A stretch of DNA of 64,000 nt from an uncultured Sphingomonadaceae bacterium (lineage in GTDB: Bacteria; Pseudomonadota; Alphaproteobacteria; Sphingomonadales; Sphingomonadaceae): contig CANMFX010000001.1 in NCBI GenBank assembly GCA_947497315.1, positions 1,116,001 to 1,180,000 of the forward strand, written 5' to 3'. The position numbers were made by a program, and so were the translations under genes. The stretch's first letter is position 1. Each line of letters starts with the position of its first letter. The notes below the pieces were generated by a model. That model was not told the origin of the DNA and searched no databases. It saw only the letters and a list, made by a program, of their open reading frames with translations. Shown piece by piece: positions 49,789 through 58,758 of this stretch.

Positions 49789-51000
49789 ATGAGCGATCTG
49801 GAACAGTTCCGCGCGGAAACACGGGCTTGGCTGGCAGAAAACTGCCCGGAAGAAATGCGCGATGGTGACATTACGGCAGAGAATCAATGCTGGGGTGGTC
49901 GCCAATGGGAGTTCCAGTCCGATGCCCAAAAACGCTGGTTCGAAGCGGCTTTGGCCAAAGGCTATACGGTTCCAACCTGGCCCAAGGAATATGGCGGTGC
50001 CGGCCTGTCAGCGGACGAAGCTAAGATTCTTACCGAAGAGCGCGACCGGATCAACGCGCGCAAACCGCTCAGCAACTTTGGGATATCCATGCTCGGCCCC
50101 GCTTTGCTGGCCTTTGGTACGCACGAACAGAAGCTGATGCACTTGGGAGCAATCGCTCGCGGTGAAATCCGCTGGTGTCAGGGCTATTCGGAGCCGGGTG
50201 CAGGTTCTGATCTGGCTTCGCTCAAAACCAAATGCGAGGACAAGGGCGATCACTGGCTGATCAATGGCCAGAAAATCTGGACCTCCAATGCCGATATTTC
50301 CGACTGGATATTCTGCTTGGTCCGTACCGATGCTGACGCGCCGAAACATAAGGGCATTACTTTCATTCTGATCGATATGGCGAGTGAGGGGATTAGCGTG
50401 AAGCCGATCATCCTGATCTCTGGTCATTCGCCCTTTTGCGAGACTTTCTTTGATGATGTGAAAGTTCCGAAAGCCTATGGTGACGATAACCTATCGGTCG
50501 TTGGCGAGGTTAATCGCGGCTGGGATGTGGCGAAAAACCTGTTGGTGCACGAACGCGGTATGCTGGGCACGATGTCGCCGCTGCGCGGGGCTACCGGGCC
50601 TGAAAATCTTGGTGGCTATGCGGCAGGAGAAATTGGCGTGGATGCAACCGGGCGGCTGGATGATCCATCTCTGCGGCAAAAAATTGCCCAGGCCGAAATT
50701 GATGACTGGGCCTATAATCTGACGGTTGAGCGGCTGAATGACGAGGCCAATGCTGGAAACGGGCTGGGAGCAAAATCTTCCATGCTGAAATATGCAGCGT
50801 CTGAGCTGACCAAGAAAGGTAGCCAGCTGCGCATGGACATCGGCGGAACCGATGCGGCGACCATTGGTCCTGATGGCATTGAATATGGCAGCCTGGCCAA
50901 CACGTGGCTCTACAATCGCGCCTATTCCATCCTTGGCGGCACGACCGAAGTTCAACTCAACATCATTTCCAAGCGGGTCTTGGAATTGCCCAGCGCGTAA
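49789..51000 (+). CDS. Acyl-CoA dehydrogenase, large subunit-like (tandem pair, first)
   Basis: A 403-residue acyl-CoA dehydrogenase of the group used for bulky substrates (FadE/ChsE-like). FAD motif: WCQGYSEPGAGSDLASL and KIWTSNADISDWIF. The C-terminus reads AYSILGGTTEVQLNIISKRVLELP, with GGT in place of the Glu-Gly-Thr that holds the catalytic base in short-chain enzymes, so the base is elsewhere, as in other ChsE-type enzymes. Paired with the smaller dehydrogenase 15 bp downstream. Such pairs form alpha2beta2 enzymes in steroid side-chain degradation. Confidence 0.91.
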   Translation: MSDLEQFRAETRAWLAENCPEEMRDGDITAENQCWGGRQWEFQSDAQKRWFEAALAKGYTVPTWPKEYGGAGLSADEAKILTEERDRINARKPLSNFGISMLGPALLAFGTHEQKLMHLGAIARGEIRWCQGYSEPGAGSDLASLKTKCEDKGDHWLINGQKIWTSNADISDWIFCLVRTDADAPKHKGITFILIDMASEGISVKPIILISGHSPFCETFFDDVKVPKAYGDDNLSVVGEVNRGWDVAKNLLVHERGMLGTMSPLRGATGPENLGGYAAGEIGVDATGRLDDPSLRQKIAQAEIDDWAYNLTVERLNDEANAGNGLGAKSSMLKYAASELTKKGSQLRMDIGGTDAATIGPDGIEYGSLANTWLYNRAYSILGGTTEVQLNIISKRVLELPSA

Positions 51001-51015
51001 GAAGGCGAGATAGAT

Positions 51016-52155
51016 ATGTCCCTAATTCTCACCGAAGAACAGGAAATGTTGCAAGACGCAGCCAATGGGTTTTTGACCGAAAATGCGCCTGTTGCTGCGT
51101 TTCGTGAGGTTAGGGATAGCAAGAATCCGGATGGTTTTTGCCGGGACTTGTGGAAAGAAATGGCCGACATGGGCTGGGCCGGAATCATCGTGGACGAGGA
51201 ATTTGGCGGCAGCGAATTTGGCTATGTCGGCGCCGGTGTTCTGGCCGAACAAATGGGCCGGAACCTCACCGCTTCGCCATTTTTCTCGACTTCTGTCTTG
51301 GGCGCAACCGCTGTGCAGCGTTACGGCACTGCCAAGCAGAAAGAGCAGCATCTGGGCTCAATTTGCGATGGTTCGACGCTCTTCGCGCTGGCCGTTGATG
51401 AAGGGCCGCGCCACCACCCCGAGCATATCGAGTTTGCCGCCACCCCGCACGGCAATGGCTATAAACTATCTGGCGCGAAGACTTTCGTCGCGGACGGCCA
51501 TGTCGCCGACAAATTGATTATCGCGGCCCGCACTTCGGGTGAAGCCAATGATCCATCGGGCATCACATTATTTCTGGTTGATGCGGATGCGGAAGAGATT
51601 GATCGCACGCACACGCCGATGATCGACAGTCGTAATGCAGCGAATATCAAGGTCGATGGCCTTGAGGTTACGGGCGATGATATATTGGGTGAAGTCGACA
51701 AGGGTTATGAAGCCCTGGAAGGTATTTTGTCCGCCGGCCGTGCGGTATTGGGCGCCGAAATGTCAGGATCGTCACAACAGGCCTTTGCGATTACCACCGA
51801 TTATCTGAAAGAACGCGAGCAATTTGGTCAGAAAATCGGTTCGTTCCAGGGATTGCAGCACCGCGCCGCGCATCTCGCGACCGAGATAGAGATGACCAAA
51901 TCAGCAGTGCTCAAATCCCTGCAATTGCTTGACGATGATTTTGAAAGCGCATCGGCCACCTGTTCCATGGCGAAAGCCAAATCGGGCATGACCGCGCAAC
52001 TATCCACCCAGGAGGCAATCCAGATGCATGGCGGCATTGGCGTGACCGACGAATATGATGTCGGCCTTTATTTCAAACGCGTCCATGTCGCCCAGCAGAT
52101 GTTTGGCGATGCCGGTTTCCATGCAGATCGGCTGGCGAAACGCTCCGGCTATTGA
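51016..52155 (+). CDS. Acyl-CoA dehydrogenase, small subunit-like (tandem pair, second)
   Basis: A 379-residue acyl-CoA dehydrogenase-like protein, more divergent. N-terminal LTEEQEMLQDAANGFLTENAPV and WAGIIVDEEFGGSEFGYVGAGVLAEQ are conserved, and the C-terminal STQEAIQMHGGIGVTDEYDVGLYFKRVHV is typical. The strand-rich FAD segment is degenerate (FALAVDEGPRHHPEHIEFA in place of the TEP...SD motif), which fits a subunit that completes a heteromer with the preceding dehydrogenase. AAGGCGAG precedes the ATG. Convergent with the KSI-like gene. Confidence 0.9.
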   Translation: MSLILTEEQEMLQDAANGFLTENAPVAAFREVRDSKNPDGFCRDLWKEMADMGWAGIIVDEEFGGSEFGYVGAGVLAEQMGRNLTASPFFSTSVLGATAVQRYGTAKQKEQHLGSICDGSTLFALAVDEGPRHHPEHIEFAATPHGNGYKLSGAKTFVADGHVADKLIIAARTSGEANDPSGITLFLVDADAEEIDRTHTPMIDSRNAANIKVDGLEVTGDDILGEVDKGYEALEGILSAGRAVLGAEMSGSSQQAFAITTDYLKEREQFGQKIGSFQGLQHRAAHLATEIEMTKSAVLKSLQLLDDDFESASATCSMAKAKSGMTAQLSTQEAIQMHGGIGVTDEYDVGLYFKRVHVAQQMFGDAGFHADRLAKRSGY

Positions 52156-52171
52156 CCCTTTGAAAGACGGC

Positions 52172-52552
52172 TTAACCTTCGCTCATCGTTATATTTGGAG
52201 GTCCGAAATGCGCCGTCATTTTCTCAACTTTACCGGCCTCGTCAAATTCAAAAATATCGATCACTTCCACGATGAGGACCTTGCCGTCCCCTTGGCCAAT
52301 CTCCGCGCGAAACGGGAAGGCTGCGGCCTTCGCGCTTATCCTTATGCTGTCAGTCAGGTCGACTTTCGCGCCGCCGGAAAAGGCATTTTGATAAAATGTC
52401 AGAATCTCGGAGCCAGTTTTCGGTTCTGTTCCGGCAGGATCTTCGACAGCGGCATTGTCCGCATAAATTTCCATCACCGCGTGCATGTCCCCGGCATTAA
52501 TCGCCGCCAGATAGCGGTTGACGATCTCAGTCATATGTTCGGGCGTTGGCAT
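52172..52552 (-). CDS. Ketosteroid-isomerase-like NTF2-fold protein
   Basis: A 126-residue NTF2-fold protein. Start ATG 52552 behind GGAAG; the track ORF runs 136 codons further into the SDR gene. Key ketosteroid isomerase positions are visible: Tyr in EIVNRYLAAINAGD, Asp in AAVEDPAGTEPKTG and Asp in VIDIFEFDEAGKVEKM. It could shift a double bond in a cyclic enone, or simply be an NTF2-fold relative. It is on the opposite strand between the dehydrogenase pair and the SDR, 93 bp from the latter's start. Confidence 0.85.
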   Translation of the reverse strand: MPTPEHMTEIVNRYLAAINAGDMHAVMEIYADNAAVEDPAGTEPKTGSEILTFYQNAFSGGAKVDLTDSIRISAKAAAFPFRAEIGQGDGKVLIVEVIDIFEFDEAGKVEKMTAHFGPPNITMSEG

Positions 52553-52645
52553 CAGGCTTCCTTTCTGAACTATGGCGTGAATAATAGAGGCGCTTATTGG
52601 GCACAGGCGTCTCCCTAATTTGATAGGGATTTGAGGAGAGATGAT

Positions 52646-53416
52646 ATGACAGGGCGTTTGCAAGGAAAAGCGGCGATTATTACCGGCGGTGCATCTGGCA
52701 TTGGCGCCGCGATGGTGAAACGCTTTGCCGAAGAGGGTGCACAAGTGCTCTCCAGCGATGTTCAGGTGGAGCTTGGCCAAAAGGTCGCCGATGAAGCCGG
52801 AGCGCTTTTCATGGAACAGGATGTTTCGGGCGAGGCGGGCTGGCAGGCGGTGATGGCCACGGCGCAATCGGAATTTGGCCGCCTCGATATTCTCGTCAAC
52901 AATGCGGGGATCGTAGCGGCAAAATCGATCGAGGAAATTGATCTCGAAAGCTGGCACCATTTGCTCGGCATCAATCTGACCGGCGTGATGCTTGGGTGTC
53001 AGAATGCGATTAAGGCGATGAAGCAGAATCCCGGTGGATCATCGGGCTCGATCATCAATATCGCCTCGACATCGGCCTTTGCAGCGCTTCCGGGAGATGT
53101 CACCTATACGGCATCCAAAAGCGCGGTGCGCATGCTGACCCGGTCTGTGGCAGTGCACTGCGCGCAATCCGGCCTGAACATTCGCTGCAACAACATCGTG
53201 CCGGGCGGCACTCATACCGGGATTATCGATGCCGCCAAAGAGGTCGTGCCGGACATCTATGACCGGGTTGCCGCCATGTCGCCGATGAACCGCATGGGCG
53301 AGGGCGCGGATATGGCTGGTGCGGCAGTCTATTTGGCGAGTGAGGACGCGGCTTTCGTTACCGGCAGCGACCTGTTGGTTGACGGCGGAATGCTCGCTGT
53401 CCATCCCGGTTACTGA
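52646..53416 (+). CDS. Short-chain dehydrogenase/reductase
   Basis: A 256-residue classical SDR: AAIITGGASGIGAAMVKRFAEEGA, NNAG in ILVNNAGIVA, catalytic Ser in INIASTSAF and YTASK, ending GSDLLVDGGMLAVHPGY. Asp after strand 2 (SSDVQVE) indicates NAD preference. Start is ATG 52646 with TTGAGGAGAG upstream, five codons after the track start. Likely oxidises a hydroxyacyl-CoA or hydroxysteroid-like intermediate. Confidence 0.92.
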   Translation: MTGRLQGKAAIITGGASGIGAAMVKRFAEEGAQVLSSDVQVELGQKVADEAGALFMEQDVSGEAGWQAVMATAQSEFGRLDILVNNAGIVAAKSIEEIDLESWHHLLGINLTGVMLGCQNAIKAMKQNPGGSSGSIINIASTSAFAALPGDVTYTASKSAVRMLTRSVAVHCAQSGLNIRCNNIVPGGTHTGIIDAAKEVVPDIYDRVAAMSPMNRMGEGADMAGAAVYLASEDAAFVTGSDLLVDGGMLAVHPGY

Positions 53417-53494
53417 AGACATAACCTAGCCGTTTTGCCAGTTATTGAGCACCATGCTTTGCCCTAATGTCGCCAGCAATAAAGGAGAGGGCGA

Positions 53495-53902
53495 ATGAAC
53501 GCGCAGCCAATTGCAGATAATCTGTTCACCGACGACAATATGACCGCTCTGGTTGGCGCGCGAAATAAGCAGACGGGTCATATATCTTTCCCGCTGCCGT
53601 TGACGCCCAATGACGATATCGAGCCGATAGCGCTGGCTTCGCGGGGTACCGTGTGGACTTATACGGTGCAGCGCTTTCCGCCCAAAACGCCTTATGCCGG
53701 CCCGGCTGATCCTGAAAATTTCAAGCCTTATATCGTCGCCTATGTCTCGCTACCGGGCCAGACAATGGTGGAATCGCGGCTAACGGGTGTTGAACCGGAA
53801 GATGTTAAAATCGGAATGGAAGTGGAGCTGACCGCCATCCCGCTGGACCCGGATGCGCCAGCGAGCGAGCAAAAGATGATCCACGCTTTCCAGCCTGTTT
53901 GA
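53495..53902 (+). CDS. DUF35/OB-fold protein without zinc-ribbon cysteines
   Basis: A 135-residue OB-fold protein like the small partner of thiolase-type lipid-transfer enzymes (DUF35/ChsH2-C domain). The OB region reads ALASRGTVWTYTVQRFPP, YIVAYVSLPGQTMVESRLTG and KIGMEVELTAIPL. Normal DUF35 proteins begin with a zinc ribbon (four Cys). Here the matching segment is ALVGARNKQTGHISFPLP and contains no Cys at all, so metal binding is lost. It precedes the thiolase by 12 bp; these two probably form a complex. Confidence 0.85.
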   Translation: MNAQPIADNLFTDDNMTALVGARNKQTGHISFPLPLTPNDDIEPIALASRGTVWTYTVQRFPPKTPYAGPADPENFKPYIVAYVSLPGQTMVESRLTGVEPEDVKIGMEVELTAIPLDPDAPASEQKMIHAFQPV

Positions 53903-53914
53903 GGAGAAATTGCA

Positions 53915-55060
53915 ATGAGCGACGTATGCATAGTAGGCGCGGGTATCCATCCCTTTGGCCGGACCGAAGGCCGTGATGGCATGGATCAGGGCGTCTATGC
54001 CGTAAGACAGGCATTGGCCGATACCGGCATAGCCTGGGAAGATGTTGAATTTGCTTTTGGCGGCTCGGCCGCCTCTGGCGCTGCTGATACCATGGTGTCG
54101 AAGCTGGGGTTGACCGGTATCCAGTTTATCAATGTTTCTAACGGATGTGCCACGGGCGGATCGGCGCTGAACGCTGCGGCGAGTGCGATCAAATCAGGTG
54201 AATATGAGATTGGCATGGCCGTCGGTTTCGACAAGCACCCCCGAGGCGCGTTTAACGCGGACCCGGGCGCCTATGGGTTACCTAACTGGTATGGTGAAGC
54301 TGGCTATATGCTGACAACACAGTTTTTCGGCGCGAAGATCATGCGTTATCTGCACGAAAATGATTTGAGCCGGGAAGCGCTGGGACGGGTTTCGGAAAAA
54401 GCCTTTCGCAATGGCGCGAAGACGGACCATGCGTGGCGGCGTAGCGAGGTGGATCTCGAAACCATCATGAATGCGCCGATGATCAGCGATCCGCTGAACA
54501 AATATATGTTCTGTTCGCCGGCTGAAGGGGCGGTGGCCCTGATCCTCGCCAGCGAGAAAAAGGCGAAGGAATTGGGCGGACCGATGATCCGGCTGAAAAC
54601 TTCGGTCATGCGTACACGGCCGCCCGGATCGTTTGAGGTATTCGCTGCATCTATTGATAATGAAAGAGGCGGGACCGCAACTGAAATCGCTGCCAAGGCG
54701 GCCTTTGAACAGGCGGGCATGGGACCGGAAGATATTGATGTCGCACAGCTTCAGGATACCGAATCCGGCGCAGAGATTATGCACATGGCGGAAAACGGCT
54801 TTTGTCCCCATGGCGATCAGGAGAAATGGCTGATCGAGGGACGGACCGAGATAAACGGGGCCTTGCCTGTTAATACCGATGGCGGCTGTCTGGCTTGCGG
54901 AGAGCCGATTGGTGCTTCCGGATTGCGGCAAGTCTATGAAAATGTCGTGCAGCTGCGTGGGACTGCCGGGGAGCGGCAGGTGCCGGGCGATCCGAAGACC
55001 GCTTACACACAAGTTTACGGCGCGCCGGGTGTCTCGGCTGTGACGATATTGCAGCGTTAG
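53915..55060 (+). CDS. Thiolase-family protein (SCP2/Ltp2-like)
   Basis: A 381-residue thiolase of the SCP2/lipid-transfer branch. Begins CIVGAGIHPFGRTEGRDG; the active-site Cys is in FINVSNGCATGGSALNAA, and the C-terminal segment is NTDGGCLACGEPIGASGLRQVYE. A DUF35 partner lies upstream, as in Ltp2-ChsH2 type retro-aldolases and in acetone carboxylase-unrelated thiolase pairs. It may perform thiolysis or retro-aldol cleavage of a branched acyl-CoA. GAGGAG precedes the ATG. Followed by another acyl-CoA dehydrogenase. Confidence 0.91.
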   Translation: MSDVCIVGAGIHPFGRTEGRDGMDQGVYAVRQALADTGIAWEDVEFAFGGSAASGAADTMVSKLGLTGIQFINVSNGCATGGSALNAAASAIKSGEYEIGMAVGFDKHPRGAFNADPGAYGLPNWYGEAGYMLTTQFFGAKIMRYLHENDLSREALGRVSEKAFRNGAKTDHAWRRSEVDLETIMNAPMISDPLNKYMFCSPAEGAVALILASEKKAKELGGPMIRLKTSVMRTRPPGSFEVFAASIDNERGGTATEIAAKAAFEQAGMGPEDIDVAQLQDTESGAEIMHMAENGFCPHGDQEKWLIEGRTEINGALPVNTDGGCLACGEPIGASGLRQVYENVVQLRGTAGERQVPGDPKTAYTQVYGAPGVSAVTILQR

Positions 55061-55112
55061 CCATATTGACAGAAAGTGCGGAGCACGTTGCTAAAATATC
55101 TAAGGAAAACCA

Positions 55113-56276
55113 TTGAACCACGAAATCAGCGCCGAAGCCCGGACCATTGCCGACAAAGTAGAAGCCTTCGTCCGCGATAAAATCTTTGCCTATGAAAAAG
55201 ACCCGCGCTGCGAGGATCATGGGCCGACCGACGAACTGGTTCAGGAAATGCGCGCTCTCGCAAGGGAAGCCGGTGTCCTGACGCCGCATATTCGCGAAGA
55301 TGGCAGCCATTTGACCCATCTCGAAACGGCTCTGGTATTACGCAAATCCGGCCTGTCCCCGCTCGGACCACTGGCGGTCAACACGTTCGCGCCGGATGAA
55401 GGCAATATGTATCTGCTCGGCAAATGCGCATCGCCGGAGCAGAAAGAGCACTTTCTCAAACCACTTGTTGAGGGTGTCACGCGATCAGCCTTTTTCATGA
55501 CAGAGCCGGCCAGTGAAAATGGTGCCGGTTCTGACCCGATGATGATGCAGACCACCGCCAAGCCGGATGGCAATCACTGGGTTATCAACGGCCGCAAGAC
55601 CTTCATTACTGGCGCCAAAGGTGCGACTGTCGGGATTGTCATGGCGAAATCTGACGACGGCGCCTGCATGTTCCTTGTCGATCTGCCCGATCCGGCCATA
55701 ACCATCGAGCGCGTCCTCGATACGATCGACAGTTCCATGCCCGGCAGCCATTCGGTTGTGAATATCGACAATTTGCGTGTGCCTGCTGACCAGATGCTGG
55801 GTGAAAGCGGTGAAGGCTTCAAATATGCGCAGGTCCGCCTGGCACCGGCGCGGCTTACTCATTGTATGCGCTGGCTCGGCTGCTGTGACCGGGCGCAGGA
55901 AATTGCCACCGACTATGCCTGCAAGCGGATGGCTTTTGGTAAGCCGCTGGTTGACCATGAAGGCGTGGGATTCATGCTGGCGGAAAACCAGATTGATCTG
56001 AAGCAGGCGGAGCTGATGATCGACTGGTGCGCGAAGGTTCTTGATACCGGTGATATTGGCACCACCGAAAGTTCGATGGCGAAAGTCGCGGTGTCCGAAG
56101 CCTTGTTCCGCATTGCCGACAAATGCGTGCAGGTCATGGGCGGCACCGGCCTCAGTCAGGACACGGTTGTTGAGCAGGTCTTCCGCGAAGTGCGTGCATT
56201 CCGTGTTTATGATGGCCCGACCGAAGTGCATAAATGGTCGCTCGCCAAGAAAATCAAGAAATCCCAAAAGATTTGA
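55113..56276 (+). CDS. Acyl-CoA dehydrogenase
   Basis: A 387-residue acyl-CoA dehydrogenase starting at TTG 55113, with AAGGA at good spacing. Features: FFMTEPASENGAGSDPMMMQT, HWVINGRKTFITGAKG, and the C-terminal VQVMGGTGLSQDTVVEQVFREVRAFRVYDGPTEVHKW, where the last motif Asp-Gly-Pro-Thr has Asp in the usual Glu position. This fits long- or branched-chain (ACAD10/11-like, medium-chain) enzymes. Fourth acyl-CoA dehydrogenase-type gene in the window. Confidence 0.92.
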   Translation: MNHEISAEARTIADKVEAFVRDKIFAYEKDPRCEDHGPTDELVQEMRALAREAGVLTPHIREDGSHLTHLETALVLRKSGLSPLGPLAVNTFAPDEGNMYLLGKCASPEQKEHFLKPLVEGVTRSAFFMTEPASENGAGSDPMMMQTTAKPDGNHWVINGRKTFITGAKGATVGIVMAKSDDGACMFLVDLPDPAITIERVLDTIDSSMPGSHSVVNIDNLRVPADQMLGESGEGFKYAQVRLAPARLTHCMRWLGCCDRAQEIATDYACKRMAFGKPLVDHEGVGFMLAENQIDLKQAELMIDWCAKVLDTGDIGTTESSMAKVAVSEALFRIADKCVQVMGGTGLSQDTVVEQVFREVRAFRVYDGPTEVHKWSLAKKIKKSQKI

Positions 56277-56290
56277 GCAGAGGAAATCCG

Positions 56291-57313
56291 ATGACCAAGA
56301 ACCGCAAATTCACTCTTGTCAGTCGCCCTGATGGCGAACCCAAGCCGAGCGATTTCGCGCTGGTGGAAGAAGATTTGCCCGAACTGGAGGATGGTTCGTT
56401 TCTCGTTCGCAACCACTATATCTCGCTCGATCCGGCACAGCGCGGATGGATGAGCGATGCAGAAAGCTATATGCCTCCAATAGCTTTAGGCGCTGCGGTG
56501 ACGGCGAGCGCCGTGGGCCGTGTCCATGCCTCAAAAAATCCCGATTTTCCGGAAGGACAATGGGTTGTCGGCCTTGCCGCCATGGAGGAATATTCGGTGG
56601 TTCAAGCGGGTGGCTTTACCGCACCTGTTGATGCATCGCTGGTTCCGTCGCCGACCAATTTCCTCTCGGTCTTGGGCGCTGTTGGCATGACGGCTTATTT
56701 CGGTATGATCGATGACGGCAAGCCCAAGGAAGGCGAGACATTGCTTGTCACCGGTGCGGCTGGTGCTGTCGGATCACTTGTCGGCCAGATTGGCAAGATC
56801 AAGGGATGCAGGGTCGTCGGGATCGCTGGCGGCGCCGCCAAATGTGCAAAGCTGGTCGATGACTATGGCTTTGACGCAGCAATTGATTATCGCGGCAAGA
56901 GCCAGGCGGAGCTGGAAGCTGAAATTTCAGCGGCCGCGCCGGAAGGGGTCGATATTATCTGGGAAAATGTCGGCGGCATAATCATGGACGCCGGTATTGC
57001 GTCGATCAACGAATATGGCCGGATGGTGCTGTGCGGTCTGATCAGCGAATATAACAGCCCCGAGCCCGTGGGCACGCGCAACCTGTGGTATCTGATTTCG
57101 CGTCAGGCGACGATCAAAGGCTTTCTTGTCCGCGATTATCCGCCGCGCTTTCCTGAGGGCATTGCGCAGATGGGGCAATGGTTGGCCGAGGGCAAAATCA
57201 AGCATGACGAGGATATCGAAAAAGGTATCGAGAACAGCTTTGATGCCTTCATGAAGCTGTTCTCCGGCGGCAATCAGGGCAAGATGATCCTGGATGTTTC
57301 GCCCGAGGAATAA
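56291..57313 (+). CDS. NADP-dependent MDR-superfamily reductase (PTGR/CurA-like)
   Basis: A 340-residue MDR reductase. ATG 56291 with GCAGAGGAA upstream; the track adds 19 codons from the dehydrogenase. Motifs are FTLVSRPDGEPKPSDFALVEE, SLDPAQRGWMSDAESYMPP, LGAVGMTAYFGMI, LVTGAAGAVGSLVGQIGKIKG and VDIIWENVGGIIMDAGI. It differs from the copy at 48690 enough to be a separate enzyme. Probably an enoyl or enone reductase of the same pathway. Confidence 0.92.
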   Translation: MTKNRKFTLVSRPDGEPKPSDFALVEEDLPELEDGSFLVRNHYISLDPAQRGWMSDAESYMPPIALGAAVTASAVGRVHASKNPDFPEGQWVVGLAAMEEYSVVQAGGFTAPVDASLVPSPTNFLSVLGAVGMTAYFGMIDDGKPKEGETLLVTGAAGAVGSLVGQIGKIKGCRVVGIAGGAAKCAKLVDDYGFDAAIDYRGKSQAELEAEISAAAPEGVDIIWENVGGIIMDAGIASINEYGRMVLCGLISEYNSPEPVGTRNLWYLISRQATIKGFLVRDYPPRFPEGIAQMGQWLAEGKIKHDEDIEKGIENSFDAFMKLFSGGNQGKMILDVSPEE

Positions 57314-57324
57314 GGAGTTTCATA

Positions 57325-57720
57325 ATGCCAAATTTTGCCGAACAAATCGTCCTCGACTTTATCGAAAGCTGGAACCGGATGGACTATGACTCCATCTACG
57401 CGGCGATGGCGGATGATATTTTCTACCACAATATCCCGATGGAACCGTGCGAAGGGATTGAGGCAGTGCGTGCCTTTTTCGAAGGATCCGGCATGGGATC
57501 GGATGGGGCGGAATGGATAACCCATCATATTGCAACCAACGGGAATGTCGTGCTGACGGAGCGCACCGACAAGTTCCGGATTAACGGGCAGTGGATCGCC
57601 ATCCGGGTGATGGGCACGTTTGAGATTACAGATGGCAAGATCGCCAAATGGCGCGACTATTTCGATCTCGGCCAGTTTCAGGGCGAAATGGCGCGCGTGA
57701 TGGGTGCGGGCAACGCATGA
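57325..57720 (+). CDS. Limonene-1,2-epoxide-hydrolase-like NTF2-fold protein
   Basis: A 131-residue protein with the limonene epoxide hydrolase fold. The catalytic Asp-Arg-Asp set is visible: Arg and Asp in VVLTERTDKFRING and the second Asp in AKWRDYFDLGQF. The length is slightly under LEH (about 149). Could open an epoxide or act as a related hydrolase. It follows the MDR gene by eleven bases with AAGGAG upstream of the ATG, and ends four bases before the convergent SDR. Confidence 0.86.
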   Translation: MPNFAEQIVLDFIESWNRMDYDSIYAAMADDIFYHNIPMEPCEGIEAVRAFFEGSGMGSDGAEWITHHIATNGNVVLTERTDKFRINGQWIAIRVMGTFEITDGKIAKWRDYFDLGQFQGEMARVMGAGNA

Positions 57721-57724
57721 CCGT

Positions 57725-58486
57725 TCAGCTTGGCTGATACAGCGTGCCGTTATCCACCGGATATTCTCCTGCCGTCATAAAGCGCGACGCATCGCTGGCC
57801 AGATAGACGCATAGCTCAGCCACATCATTGGGGTGACCCAATCCGCCGAGCGGGATCATCCCTGTTTCAGGCGTCGGATCACCTTCTGCTCCTACGGCAG
57901 CCTGTCGGACCATCGGGGTGTCGATACCGGCCGGATGCAGACTGTTGCAGCGGATCGGATAATTTTGTTCCTTGCAATGCAGCGCCACCGATTTGGTCAG
58001 CGATCGCACACCGCCCTTTGCTGCTGCATAGGCAAGAAACGGAGAGTAGCCCTGCAGTGCTGCCATCGAACTCAGGTTGATGATGGAGCTGGGTTGGTCA
58101 TTGGCTTTCATCGCCCGAACAGCTGTCTGACAGCCTAGGAATACACCTTCCAGCATGACCGAATTTGTGAGGCGAAATTGCTCCAGAGTACAGTCTTCAA
58201 TAGTGGCGGGGATGACCAGACCGGCATTATTGACCAGTATATGAGGAGTTCCGAAAGCTTTGCTGGCCTCATCAAATACTTCCGCCCAACGCCCCTGATC
58301 TGCAACATCCTGATGCAGGGCCAGCGCGCCGGGACCAATATCCGCAGCGCCTGCCTCGACATTTTCGGTGTTGATATCAGTCACCACAATCTTGGCGCCT
58401 TCATGAGCGAATATTTCGCTAATAGCTTTACCAAGGCCAGAACCGGCACCTGTGACAATCGCGATTTTACCTTCTAAACGACCCAT
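57725..58486 (-). CDS. Short-chain dehydrogenase/reductase
   Basis: A 253-residue classical SDR: IAIVTGAGSGLGKAISEIFAHEGA, HILVNNAGLVIP, INLSSMAALQGYSPFLAYAAAKGG and a typical C-terminus (FMTAGEYPVDNGTLYQPS). Asp after strand 2 (VVTDINTE) favours NAD. Start ATG 58486 behind GGGAGAGG; the track ORF extends 35 codons into the intergenic region. Divergent from TBDR3 across 272 bp. Confidence 0.92.
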   Translation of the reverse strand: MGRLEGKIAIVTGAGSGLGKAISEIFAHEGAKIVVTDINTENVEAGAADIGPGALALHQDVADQGRWAEVFDEASKAFGTPHILVNNAGLVIPATIEDCTLEQFRLTNSVMLEGVFLGCQTAVRAMKANDQPSSIINLSSMAALQGYSPFLAYAAAKGGVRSLTKSVALHCKEQNYPIRCNSLHPAGIDTPMVRQAAVGAEGDPTPETGMIPLGGLGHPNDVAELCVYLASDASRFMTAGEYPVDNGTLYQPS

Positions 58487-58758
58487 ATTAACCTCTCCCA
58501 AACCTTCATTTTGGATCGTATAGGCGGTGATGATCCCAATCATGGCAATACCCATTATCGCTAGTATCCGTAACGGATTCCGGATGGGCATTGCTCATAA
58601 TGTTGCGCGAATATCACAGTTTGACATATTTGCTATCAAATTGGCTAGCAGAGCGTCTGCAAACTCCTGCTTAAGATGATCCCATAATTAGCGCGGAAAA
58701 ACCGCCAGTTATTTTGGATGAGACTCTGGTCCGCGACCGGGGAATTTGGGAGAGAGCG

